From positions 1-21,728 of the forward strand of contig JBGUUX010000031.1 in the NCBI GenBank assembly GCA_045133915.1: 21,728 nucleotides of DNA, written 5' to 3'. The position numbers and the translations under genes were made by a program. The notes below the pieces were generated by a model. That model did no database searches. It was not told the DNA's origin and saw nothing but the letters and a program-made list of their open reading frames with translations. The stretch is from RGIG7300 sp045133915. Lineage in GTDB: Bacteria > Bacillota > Clostridia > Oscillospirales > CAG-272. Shown in pieces: positions 13,143 to 20,661 of the stretch; the stretch's first letter is position 1; each line of letters opens with the position of its first letter.

Positions 13143-14356
13143 ACGGGAAGCCTCCTTATTTTAGCCTTTCTGACAAGGACGGATGCCAAAATAAAGGCAA
13201 CCGTATAAAGAAGCAACGGAAGCAGCTCGACAAAGCCCGGATCCTGTAAAAAGATATCCGACATATAATCAAAGCAGACTCCGCAAGGAGTAAGGGAGCC
13301 TATAGCATAAACCGCATCGGGCAGACTGCCTGACGGATATACAAGTCCCGAGGTATACGCCATACCCAAAGCAACCACGAGCTGCAAAAGCACCGAGCTT
13401 ATTGCATTGCCCGAAAGCTCATACAGTAAAAACTGCATGGAGGTGATAACAGCTGCACAGGGTAAAAGATATATCAACCCCCAAAATCCCGAAAAAAGAT
13501 AGTCCGTTCCCTTAATAAGACCTACACCAAGGGTAAGTATGCCTGTATTTAAAAGTATCATCAAAAGAAAAGGAATATATTCGGCAGTGACCTGAGCCAC
13601 ACCCTTTGTACCGGTACCGTAGAGCAAACGGGGTAGTTCCATATTTCTCGTCCCAAACAAGGGAACGCACATTATCCCCCATAAAAGTAAAAGAATAAGG
13701 ATAAATGCCAGAGAATAATAATCGGCAAAGCCAAGCCCTCTTCCGGTACCGATGATGTTAAGATCATAGGTATCTTCTCTTGAAAAAATGGCATCAAAAT
13801 AACGGAGATTGAGCTCTTCCTCGCCCTTGCGGATAACAGAGACCTCCTTGCCGTTTTCATAAGCCAGATCCGACATAGCATATACACCCGCTCTGCTTTC
13901 GGTCACAAGAGCAGAAACTATATTTATTATCTCACGGGTAAGCAGGGGACCAAGTGCCGAAGGATTGTTTCCTTCGATATAGTCAAGCTTAGGATTCTCA
14001 CCGTGTATCACACCGTTCACAAACCCGTCGGGTACCGATACGTAACCTATCAGATCCCCTTTTTTCAACGCCGCTTCTGCTTCTAAGGCAGTCATGGGCG
14101 AAAAATCAACGTAAAATCTTGAACTGTCAAATTCCTTGACCGCAGAGATACCCATGCCCAGATACGTGCCCTCTATATCCCCCGTCAAACCTACCTTAAG
14201 CCGTTTATTTTTTTCCGAGCTGCTTTCATTATCAAGCAAAGAGCTCAGCAAAAAAAGCATACATGCCGATATGATAAGTGTAAAACAGAGGAGTATGGGT
14301 AAAAGTCTGAAGCTACGTTTACTCCATATTCTCAGATATTTTAAAAATTTTGTCAT
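13139..14356 (-). CDS. ABC-2 type transporter permease (first)
   Basis: A 405-residue membrane protein of the same design as the next gene. One N-terminal helix (LPILLCFTLIISACMLFLLS, about 18-37) leads into an outside domain of about 170 residues (from NESSSEKNKRLKVGLTGDI), then about six helices beginning DYYSLAFILILLLLWGIM and ending LLLYTVAFILASVLV, with a basic tail KAKIRRLPV. The start codon overlaps the ATPase stop codon (ATGA, 14353-14356) and its own stop overlaps the next permease start in the same way. This tight coupling points to a fixed 1:1 heterodimer. Sequence similarity to its partner is low, as usual in such pairs. Confidence 0.82.
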   Translation of the reverse strand: MTKFLKYLRIWSKRSFRLLPILLCFTLIISACMLFLLSSLLDNESSSEKNKRLKVGLTGDIEGTYLGMGISAVKEFDSSRFYVDFSPMTALEAEAALKKGDLIGYVSVPDGFVNGVIHGENPKLDYIEGNNPSALGPLLTREIINIVSALVTESRAGVYAMSDLAYENGKEVSVIRKGEEELNLRYFDAIFSREDTYDLNIIGTGRGLGFADYYSLAFILILLLLWGIMCVPLFGTRNMELPRLLYGTGTKGVAQVTAEYIPFLLMILLNTGILTLGVGLIKGTDYLFSGFWGLIYLLPCAAVITSMQFLLYELSGNAISSVLLQLVVALGMAYTSGLVYPSGSLPDAVYAIGSLTPCGVCFDYMSDIFLQDPGFVELLPLLLYTVAFILASVLVRKAKIRRLPV

Positions 14357-15021
14357 ATCAGATACTTAATTATTTCGTCTGCTTCTCTTTTGCCTGTATA
14401 TTCGGTCAATCTTCCGTTTTTAAGGATATACAGCCTGTCGCACAAGTTCAGCTCCGCAACGTCATGGGTAGCTATAACAGCTATTCCGCCGGTTTTAACA
14501 AAACTGTTAAGGTAACGGGCTATATTTTCCTTACAAACAAGATCAAGAGCCGCAGTAGGTTCATCCAGAAACAGTATTCGGGGATCATGGGCAACGCTGC
14601 AACCGATGGACAGCCTTTTCTTCATGCCTCCCGACATTTTTGCAACCGTAGTTTTGGCAAATTCGGGAATGCCCAACATATTGAGGACACCCTCATCAAG
14701 CTCTTTTTTAAGTTCCTTTGAGCTATACCACAGACGGAGATTATCCAAACCGCTTAATTCATTTAGTAAAGGTGGGCTTTGAGGAACAAAACCCACCGTT
14801 TTACTTCTAAGCTTACTATCCTTTATCATATCTACACCATCGCAGATAAAGCTGCCCTTACCTCGGTGCAGTCCCGTAAGAACTCCAAACAGGGTAGATT
14901 TACCGCTGCCGTTTTCTCCTAAAATGCCGATAATTTCTCCGCTCTTACAGGAAAAGGATATATTCTCCAAAACTGTTTTTCTGCCAAAGGATTTACCGAT
15001 ATTTTTAATTTCGATATTCAC
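14353..15021 (-). CDS. ABC transporter ATP-binding protein
   Basis: A 222-residue single nucleotide-binding domain with every expected motif: Walker A GENGSGKST (35-43), Q-loop FVPQSPP (Gln81), signature MSGGMKKR (129-136), Walker B ILFLDE (149-154) and H-loop ATHD (His186). It starts with GTG at 15021; AAGGA (15027-15031) lies 5 bases upstream and the family-typical MNIEIKNIGKSFG start supports this. It energises the two permeases downstream. The short length and GMKKRLSI signature are typical of ABC-2 exporters rather than importers, and there is no binding-protein gene. Confidence 0.92.
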   Translation of the reverse strand: MNIEIKNIGKSFGRKTVLENISFSCKSGEIIGILGENGSGKSTLFGVLTGLHRGKGSFICDGVDMIKDSKLRSKTVGFVPQSPPLLNELSGLDNLRLWYSSKELKKELDEGVLNMLGIPEFAKTTVAKMSGGMKKRLSIGCSVAHDPRILFLDEPTAALDLVCKENIARYLNSFVKTGGIAVIATHDVAELNLCDRLYILKNGRLTEYTGKREADEIIKYLI

Positions 15022-15048
15022 GGTAGTCCTTCTTTATCATCATTGATC

Positions 15049-16968
15049 TTATGCAGCTGCTTCCTCAACTCCGTCTGCATAGCCGTCGTCATAGCCGTCC
15101 TTGTAGCCCTGCATATATTCGTCAGAATCGTCCTCGGCGCTGTCACCGTAGCAGGTACCGTATTCGTCTCCCCAAGCGGAGTCAAAATAACCGTCGGTAT
15201 AGCCTGCATCATAGCCGTAGTCGTAGTCGGTATAATCTTCGTAATATTCGTCATCGTAGTACTCGTCGTCATAACCGCCCATAGAGCCCATCATAACGGA
15301 GCTTACTATGTCCATAAGACCGGTTTCGGTAAGCTTGGTCATAAGCGCCTCGGTGTTGATAGAAGCTGCCCAAGCCTCGGCGTCGTCTACGGTGTCGGTG
15401 TGGAGCTGAGAAGCCGAAAATTCGTGAGGCTCTGATGTCAGGGTAAGAGTTCCCAGCTGTGCGCTCGAAGCACCTACGCCTATAACGACTATGTTCTTAC
15501 TACCCTCGGTCTTACCCTCAAGGGTTATCTCTGCCACAGAAGCAAGCTCGTTGCCCATAGCCTCTCCGATATAAGAGGAGGTAAGAGTCATCTTGCCTAC
15601 GAAGCTGTCTGCCTCGGTATCTATGCCCTCGCAAGCTACGTTCAGCATATTCTCGCCGTCCAGATATACTGCGATATCGCCGTCGTATATATTTCTCTTA
15701 TTGGTTCCGTCAACCGTAACCTTAACGCTCTCGGCACCCTCGCTCTCAAACGAAAGCTCTGCCGCGACCGCTTCCTTATTCTCAACGGAGCCGATGAACA
15801 GAACGCCGTCGTCTGCGGTAACCTCTACCGCAAGAATATCAAAGGAAGTATCCACCCAGGTCTTGAGCGTAAATACCACCTCGTCGGTAAGCTCGGATAC
15901 ATCGGCACTCTCAAGGCCTTCTTCTACGCTCGTTATAAAATCCTTATAGCTTTCTTCGCCGTCCTCACCTGCCAGCTCGCAGAGATTGATGAACTGCTGC
16001 TTGATATCCTTATCCTCTTTTACTGCCTCCATAACCTTGACGGCTACTTCGCCCAGCATCTTTTCGGTAAACTCGGTGGTAAGGAGGTTTGACTTAACGG
16101 TTATATCGCCGACGGTAAGGTCAGCGGCCTCCTTGGTTACTCCCTGAAGCTCCTTAAGAGCTATCTCAAGATATTTCTCAAGCAGGCTTTCAAACAGCCC
16201 TTGGTCGGGAAGCTTGCTTACGATATCCGAAACGTTGATATTGAGATCCTCGTCCATCTCTGCCATATACTCGGAAAGGTCAAGCTTAAGGGCCTTATCG
16301 TTAAGCTCGGGAACCGAAAGGGTCATGACATGATTCTTCATATCTACCACTGCGTCAGCGGTAATAAGTGCCTCGCCGTTATAGGAGAGGGCAAGGTCAA
16401 CCGATGTGATATCCGTGCTTACGTTGGCATCATAAGTCAGGTTGACAGATTCTATGCCGCTTACGTCAATACCTGCTGCAGAGATCAGAGACTTGGCAGA
16501 ATCACCCAGAGCAACGGTAAGCTCACCCTTACCGGAAAGCTGCTCTTCGTCGGTCTTATCTATAGCATCACCATAGCTGTCTGCCGTCTTCTCTGCAAGC
16601 TTCTTATAGGTATAAAGCTGCTGTGCCTCGGGAGAAGAAAATCTCACGAATACGTCGGACAGCTGATTCTTAAACAGCATAAACGCTGCTGCCAAAATAA
16701 CTGCCAGAGCAACTACCGCTATAATAATACCTACGAGAATACCCTTGCCCTTCTTCTTGGGAGGCTCGGTCACAGGCTCCTGATACGCAGGCATGGGTTC
16801 CTGATATTCGGTAACAGGCTCCTCCTGATACACGGGAGCGGGTTCTTGATACACAGGCGCAGGCTCCTGATATACAGCAGCGTCCTGCTCTGTCGAAACT
16901 CTTTTTCCGCAATTTTCGCAAAATACAGCGTCATCCTTCAGCTCTTGGCCACAATATTTACAAAACAT
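15049..16968 (-). CDS. Zinc-ribbon membrane protein with large extracytoplasmic domain
   Basis: A 639-residue protein, first gene of the ABC operon. Residues 1-23 are a zinc ribbon (Cys3, 6, 17 and 20: MFCKYCGQEL...FCENCGK). Residues 32-70 are a low-complexity linker of YQEP units. One membrane helix follows (ILVGIIIAVVALAVILAAAF, 77-96), after KKKGKG. About 470 outside residues come next, with a first part related by eye to YcdB/DUF-type extracytoplasmic domains but not identified. The tail (about 570-635) is very rich in Tyr, Asp and Gly, ending in GYKDGYDDGYADG repeats. ATG 16968 is chosen because GGAG lies 6 bases upstream and the zinc ribbon then starts at residue 2. The longer frame from 17013 would start upstream of the promoter's -10 box. 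Only 27 bases separate it from the ATPase gene. Function unknown; sensing or scaffolding for the transporter is inferred. Confidence 0.75.
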   Translation of the reverse strand: MFCKYCGQELKDDAVFCENCGKRVSTEQDAAVYQEPAPVYQEPAPVYQEEPVTEYQEPMPAYQEPVTEPPKKKGKGILVGIIIAVVALAVILAAAFMLFKNQLSDVFVRFSSPEAQQLYTYKKLAEKTADSYGDAIDKTDEEQLSGKGELTVALGDSAKSLISAAGIDVSGIESVNLTYDANVSTDITSVDLALSYNGEALITADAVVDMKNHVMTLSVPELNDKALKLDLSEYMAEMDEDLNINVSDIVSKLPDQGLFESLLEKYLEIALKELQGVTKEAADLTVGDITVKSNLLTTEFTEKMLGEVAVKVMEAVKEDKDIKQQFINLCELAGEDGEESYKDFITSVEEGLESADVSELTDEVVFTLKTWVDTSFDILAVEVTADDGVLFIGSVENKEAVAAELSFESEGAESVKVTVDGTNKRNIYDGDIAVYLDGENMLNVACEGIDTEADSFVGKMTLTSSYIGEAMGNELASVAEITLEGKTEGSKNIVVIGVGASSAQLGTLTLTSEPHEFSASQLHTDTVDDAEAWAASINTEALMTKLTETGLMDIVSSVMMGSMGGYDDEYYDDEYYEDYTDYDYGYDAGYTDGYFDSAWGDEYGTCYGDSAEDDSDEYMQGYKDGYDDGYADGVEEAAA

Positions 16969-17003
16969 ACTATTCTCCATTCTATAATTATAGACTTTAA
17001 TAC

Positions 17004-17032
17004 ATTGTATCATAAATGTGAATAAAAATCAA
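17004..17032 (-). promoter_or_regulatory. Promoter of the zinc-ribbon/ABC operon
   Basis: On the reverse strand TTGATT (17027-17032), 17 bases, TACAAT (17004-17009), with TG one base before the -10 box (extended -10). Transcription would start near 16997, which rules out a start codon at 17013. Confidence 0.78.
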
Positions 17033-17033
17033 C

Positions 17034-17058
17034 AAAACGGACGAAATTCGTCCGTTTT
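17034..17058 (-). terminator. Terminator of the NYN-domain gene
   Basis: AAAACGGACG (17034-17043) pairs with CGTCCGTTTT (17049-17058) around AAATT. On the minus strand TTTT then GTTGATTTTT follows. The stem overlaps the stop codon of the gene at 17057, and it sits directly in front of the next operon's -35 box. Confidence 0.8.
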
Positions 17059-17848
17059 ATTGAAATATTTCGTCTTTTTTAACTTTGTCCCAATTTACCT
17101 GTAAGACCTTGATAGTCTTTGACATGATGCGCTCCTGGGTCTGATAGATATAACCCTCTTCGATCATTTTGCGAAGTGCGTCGGCAACCTTTTCCTTGTC
17201 CGCATCGTTATACTTTGAAACAGCCTCAACAGTAGGCCAGAATGCGGGGCGCTGTTTTTTCTTTTTGCCTTTCTGGGCGTTCTGCAGGTTGCGGAGGTTA
17301 CGGAGTATCATCCTGTAATATTCAAGATTCTCCGCCTTCGTGTTGGGAAGCTCAATGACCCATGAAGCCGAGTTTTTAAGCTGATTGCTTATAGCATCCT
17401 TGACACCGTAGATACCTACGTTCTTTTCCATTTTGATATTAAGGAAGCTTACCACCGATGAAAAATGTCCGTCGCCCGAGAAAATAATAAAGGTGTCGAT
17501 GTCGTGGGCGGTCATAGCGCGCTGGTAGATATGATCCAGCATGATAAAATCGGTGTAGTCCTTTTTGTGATGATTGGATGCGTTCTGTGTTTCGATAACA
17601 AAGTTTGTCACCTCGCGGATACGGGGTATCTCAGATCGAAGCGACTGATTTGAAAAATCTCCGAAAAAGCAAACCTCACAGACGTTATACTTTTTTGACA
17701 TATCGGCATACCAGCCCTTGATATCCGGCTTGCGGTCATGCATCTTGGTCATGGAGATGTACCAATGCTCATAATCAACAAAAACTACTGCCTTTGGCTT
17801 GATACTAACAGGGGTCATCTTTTTAAAGAGTCCGCTGAACAGTCCTAT
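17057..17848 (-). CDS. NYN-domain protein (PIN-like RNase fold) with C-terminal winged-helix-like region; probable AUA start
   Basis: From the first ATG (17818) the protein has 253 residues. The NYN domain has its acidic residues in place (ATG-based numbering): VVFVDYEHW (Asp15), KDYTDFIMLDHI (86-97) and FSGDGHF (Asp116). Such proteins are metal-dependent RNases of the LabA/limkain group. Residues about 190-250 (FWPTVEAVSKYNDADKEKVADALRKMIEEGYI) look like a winged helix, which would bind nucleic acid. The only good ribosome site, AAGGAGG (17857-17863), is 38 bases from that ATG but 8 bases from an in-frame ATA at 17846-17848. Starting there adds ten residues, (M)GLFSGLFKK, a natural-looking amphipathic N-terminus; the coordinates given use this start. 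If wrong, the gene is 17057-17818. It is monocistronic between its own promoter and terminator. Confidence 0.8.
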   Translation of the reverse strand: MGLFSGLFKKMTPVSIKPKAVVFVDYEHWYISMTKMHDRKPDIKGWYADMSKKYNVCEVCFFGDFSNQSLRSEIPRIREVTNFVIETQNASNHHKKDYTDFIMLDHIYQRAMTAHDIDTFIIFSGDGHFSSVVSFLNIKMEKNVGIYGVKDAISNQLKNSASWVIELPNTKAENLEYYRMILRNLRNLQNAQKGKKKKQRPAFWPTVEAVSKYNDADKEKVADALRKMIEEGYIYQTQERIMSKTIKVLQVNWDKVKKDEIFQ

Positions 17849-17881
17849 TTTTCTTTCCTCCTTTCTTAAAATACTTTTATA

Positions 17882-17910
17882 ATTATACTATATTGTACAG
17901 ATAAAATCAA
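17882..17910 (-). promoter_or_regulatory. Promoter of the NYN-domain gene
   Basis: On the reverse strand TTGATT (17905-17910), 17 bases, TATAAT (17882-17887). The predicted start of RNA near 17875 leaves a leader just long enough for the AAGGAGG site at 17857-17863. Confidence 0.82.
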
Positions 17911-17921
17911 TATGTATTCAC

Positions 17922-17973
17922 GTTTTGCCATAGGCAAAACATATACGTCGGCAGTGGGAAAATTCCTCTGCCG
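17922..17973. other. Two hairpins in the NYN-pstS divergent gap
   Basis: GTTTTGCC (17922-17929) mirrors GGCAAAAC (17933-17940) around ATA. CGGCAG (17949-17954) mirrors CTGCCG (17968-17973) with a partly paired interior (GGAA-AA-TTCC). They lie upstream of both promoters, so they are DNA-level palindromes or parts of an unseen transcript, not terminators of a visible gene. Confidence 0.5.
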
Positions 17974-17980
17974 TATTTAT

Positions 17981-18035
17981 TTTACTTCGATTTTACATTG
18001 GTTTGATTACGGATTTTACTGCCAAAACTTAAAAT
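17981..18035 (+). promoter_or_regulatory. Pho-box-like repeats and -10 box of the pst operon
   Basis: TTTACT (17981-17986), TTTACA (17992-17997), TTGATT (18003-18008) and TTTACT (18015-18020) repeat every 11-12 bp. This is the spacing and sequence type bound by PhoP/PhoB (TTWACA-like direct repeats) upstream of phosphate genes. A -10-like TAAAAT follows at 18030-18035, ten bases after the last repeat, with no good -35 box, as expected for a PhoP-activated promoter. Confidence 0.65.
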
Positions 18036-18089
18036 ATAGGCGTACTCAAGAGAAAAGTGCAAAAACTAAATGTCAAAGGAGATTTTAAA

Positions 18090-18890
18090 ATGAAAAAGAT
18101 TATTAGTTTACTAACAGTAGCAATGCTCATCGCATGTGTATTTACCGGATGCGGCGGTAACAAGGAAGCAGTTGCAACAGACGGCTCTACCTCTATGAAT
18201 AAAGTTATCGGTGCTTTGGGCGAAGCCTTTGAAGGGGACACCGGTATTACCGTAACCTATAACGCTACCGGCTCCGGAGCAGGCATTCAGGCAGTAGAAG
18301 AAGGCAGATGCGACATCGGTCTTGCAAGCCGCAACCTCAAGGACGAAGAAAAGGCAAAGGGTCTTGAAGGTACGATCTTAGCCTATGACGGTATTGCAAT
18401 TATCGTAAATCCTATTAACCCCGTAAATGACCTTGACGTAGAAACCATTGCAAAGATCTACACCGGTGAAATCAAGAACTGGAAAGAAGTCGGTGGCGAC
18501 GATAGCGAGATCGTGCTCATCGGTCGTGAAGCAGGCAGCGGTACAAGAGACGGCTTTGAATCTATTACCGATACCGAGGATAAGTGCAAGTACCGTCAGG
18601 AGCTGACCTCTACCGGTGACGTTATTACCACCGTAGCAAGTAATCCCGATGCAATCGGCTATGCTTCTCTCGCTTCTGTAAAGGACACAGTAAAGGCCCT
18701 CACCGTTGACGGTGTTACACCGAGCGAAGCAACTATCAAAGACGGCAGTTATGTGGTACAGCGTCCCTTCGTTCTCGTAACGGTGAAGGATGCCTCTCTC
18801 TCCGAGAGTGCCGAGAGATTCTTTAACTACATTACTTCCGAAGCAGCGAATGAAATCATCAGCAGTGCAGGTGTAGTTCCTGCAAACTAA
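18090..18890 (+). CDS. pstS: Phosphate ABC transporter substrate-binding lipoprotein PstS
   Basis: A 266-residue lipoprotein. Signal peptide MKKIISLLTVAMLIACVFTG is cleaved before Cys21 (lipobox FTGC). The phosphate-binding loops are clear: TDGSTSMNKVIGALGEAF (about 31-48), YNATGSGAGIQAVEEGRCDIGLASR, and the strongly conserved GREAGSGTRDGFE, followed by NPDAIGYASLASV. It captures inorganic phosphate outside the membrane and delivers it to PstCA. ATG 18090 is selected because AAAGGAG (18075-18081) is 8 bases upstream and the signal peptide starts there; the open frame begins 11 codons earlier without a ribosome site. It is the first gene of pstSCAB-phoU and probably under phosphate-starvation control. 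Confidence 0.96.
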   Translation: MKKIISLLTVAMLIACVFTGCGGNKEAVATDGSTSMNKVIGALGEAFEGDTGITVTYNATGSGAGIQAVEEGRCDIGLASRNLKDEEKAKGLEGTILAYDGIAIIVNPINPVNDLDVETIAKIYTGEIKNWKEVGGDDSEIVLIGREAGSGTRDGFESITDTEDKCKYRQELTSTGDVITTVASNPDAIGYASLASVKDTVKALTVDGVTPSEATIKDGSYVVQRPFVLVTVKDASLSESAERFFNYITSEAANEIISSAGVVPAN

Positions 18891-18899
18891 GGATTATAA

Positions 18900-18928
18900 G
18901 CGACGGTACGCATGTGCCGCCGCTTTTT
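18900..18928 (+). terminator. Hairpin with T-run between pstS and pstC (partial terminator or RNA stabiliser)
   Basis: The left arm (18900-18909, containing CGGTAC) pairs with the right arm (18914-18923, containing GTGCCG) over ten positions with one mismatch and one G-T pair; the loop is GCAT. TTTTT follows at 18924-18928. It lies 10 bases after the pstS stop codon and 16 bases before the pstC start. Such elements commonly let PstS be made in excess over the membrane components. Confidence 0.75.
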
Positions 18929-18944
18929 CCCATTGAGGTCTAAT

Positions 18945-19817
18945 ATGAAGAAAAACAAATTATTTGAGAATATCGTACACGGCATATTCCTCATACTCGG
19001 TCTGATAACCGTGGGCTGTGTTCTGCTTATCACGGTATATCTGATCATATCGGGTATTCCCGCCATCAAGGAGATCGGACTTTTTAACTTCCTTTTCGGC
19101 AAAGAGTGGGCATCTACCGCAGCCGATGCGAAATACGGCATACTGCCCTTTATACTGACAAGCGTGTACGGTACGGCAGGCGCGATCCTTGTCGGTGTAC
19201 CCATCGGATTTTTTACCGCAGTTTATCTTTCAAAGGTTGCAAATAAAAAGGTCAGAGCCGCAATCGAAGCCGCAGTCAATCTGCTTGCAGGTATCCCCTC
19301 GGTCGTGTACGGCCTTGTAGGTATGTTGGTACTTGTACCTGCGATCCGTGAGATCTTTAACGTACCTGACGGTGCAAGCCTGCTTGCCGCCATTATCGTA
19401 CTTGCAGTTATGATACTGCCGAACATCATAAAGGTGTCTATTACGGCGTTGGATGCCGTGCCGAAAGAATATGAGGATGCATCCCTGGCTCTGGGTGCAA
19501 CACCTACAGAGACCTTTTTCAAGGTGTCGGTGCCTGCCGCAAAAAGCGGTATTGCCGCCGCAGTTGTGCTTGGTGTCGGCCGTGCTATCGGCGAAGCAAT
19601 GGCGGTAATGATGGTTGCGGGTAACGTGGCAAATATGCCTTCGCTCTTTCAAAGTGTCCGTTTCCTTACCACAGCCGTTGCAAGTGAAATGGCGTATTCA
19701 AGTCCAGGCAGCTTACAGAGAAACGCTTTATTTTCTATTGCCCTTGTGCTGTTCCTGTTTATTATGCTGATTAACGCTACGCTCAATTTCTTCCTGAAGC
19801 GTGATAAGGAGAAATAA
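18945..19817 (+). CDS. pstC: Phosphate ABC transporter permease PstC
   Basis: A 290-residue inner-membrane permease. About six membrane helices are visible, the first at IVHGIFLILGLITVGCVLLI (about 10-30). The cytoplasmic coupling loop has the ABC importer EAA-like motif YEDASLALGATPTETFFKV, which contacts PstB. The segment NLLAGIPSVVYGLVGMLVLVP is typical of PstC/PstA. ATG 18945 follows GAGG (18935-18938) by 6 bases and matches the family's MKKNKLFENI start, so the upstream frame from 18912 is not used. It forms the membrane channel with PstA. Confidence 0.95.
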   Translation: MKKNKLFENIVHGIFLILGLITVGCVLLITVYLIISGIPAIKEIGLFNFLFGKEWASTAADAKYGILPFILTSVYGTAGAILVGVPIGFFTAVYLSKVANKKVRAAIEAAVNLLAGIPSVVYGLVGMLVLVPAIREIFNVPDGASLLAAIIVLAVMILPNIIKVSITALDAVPKEYEDASLALGATPTETFFKVSVPAAKSGIAAAVVLGVGRAIGEAMAVMMVAGNVANMPSLFQSVRFLTTAVASEMAYSSPGSLQRNALFSIALVLFLFIMLINATLNFFLKRDKEK

Positions 19818-19818
19818 G

Positions 19819-20661
19819 ATGAATAAGAAAAGAAAACTTTATATCAGTTTGATGCGTGGCGCAATGATACTTTGCACCGCACTCACAGCAGCTCTGGTGC
19901 TGTTCCTTATGGGATATGTGCTTATAAACGGTATCCCGAATATCACATGGGAACTGCTCTCCACCAAGCCGAGCTACTTAACCGAAAGGATCGGTATTTT
20001 GCCCGATATTCTGAACACGGTTTATATCGTACTTGCAACGCTTGTGATAGTACTGCCTCTCGGTGTAGGTGCGGCAATATACCTGACCGAATACGCCAAG
20101 AACAAAAAGCTCGTTGCTATGATCGAATACGCTGCCGAAACACTTTCGGGTATTCCGTCTATTATATACGGTCTTGTGGGTATGCTCCTCTTTTCCAACA
20201 ACTTTGGAACAAGTCTGCTTGCAGGTGCGCTGACACTTGTTATTATGAATCTTCCTACCGTAATGCGTACTACTCAAGAAAGCTTGAAAACCGTTCCGCA
20301 GAGCTACCGTGAGGGCGCTTTTGGATTGGGCGCGGGCAAATGGCGTGTGATACGCACCGTTGTTCTTCCCGGATGTGTGGACGGAGTTATCACGGGTTGT
20401 ATCCTTTCTGTCGGTCGTATTCTTGGTGAATCGGCGGCTCTGCTCTTCACCGCAGGCTTTGCTCACGCTCTTAACGGCATTTTTACGGGATTGACTTCTC
20501 CCGGTGCAACTTTAACCGTAGCACTTTACGTATATGCCAAAGAGGAAGGCGAGTTTGGAGTTGCCTTTGCCATAGCCGCAATTTTGATGATACTGACATT
20601 ACTGATAAATCTGTCTGCCACCTTAGTTGGCAAATACTTCGCTAAAAGGAGAAACGTATGA
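19819..20661 (+). CDS. pstA: Phosphate ABC transporter permease PstA
   Basis: A 280-residue permease partner of PstC. About six helices are seen, the first at GAMILCTALTAALVLFLMGY. ETLSGIPSIIYGLVGMLLFS parallels the PstC segment, and the coupling loop reads YREGAFGLGAGKWRVIRTVVLP. ATG 19819 begins one base after the pstC stop codon; its AAGGAG (19806-19811) lies inside the end of pstC, so translation is coupled. The last bases overlap the pstB start (ATGA). Confidence 0.95.
   Translation: MNKKRKLYISLMRGAMILCTALTAALVLFLMGYVLINGIPNITWELLSTKPSYLTERIGILPDILNTVYIVLATLVIVLPLGVGAAIYLTEYAKNKKLVAMIEYAAETLSGIPSIIYGLVGMLLFSNNFGTSLLAGALTLVIMNLPTVMRTTQESLKTVPQSYREGAFGLGAGKWRVIRTVVLPGCVDGVITGCILSVGRILGESAALLFTAGFAHALNGIFTGLTSPGATLTVALYVYAKEEGEFGVAFAIAAILMILTLLINLSATLVGKYFAKRRNV

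Noticed and set aside
16969..17013. Upstream start of the zinc-ribbon protein (MIQCIKVYNYRMENS)
   Set aside because: The ATG at 17013 is upstream of the -10 box of the operon promoter and has no ribosome site.
16201..17025. 274-codon plus-strand frame antisense to the zinc-ribbon gene
   Set aside because: It lies across repeat-coding DNA, has no ribosome site and gives low-complexity protein; the zinc ribbon is clearly on the other strand.
18057..18089. Upstream start of PstS (MQKLNVKGDFK)
   Set aside because: It would place charged residues before the signal peptide and cover the ribosome site of ATG 18090.
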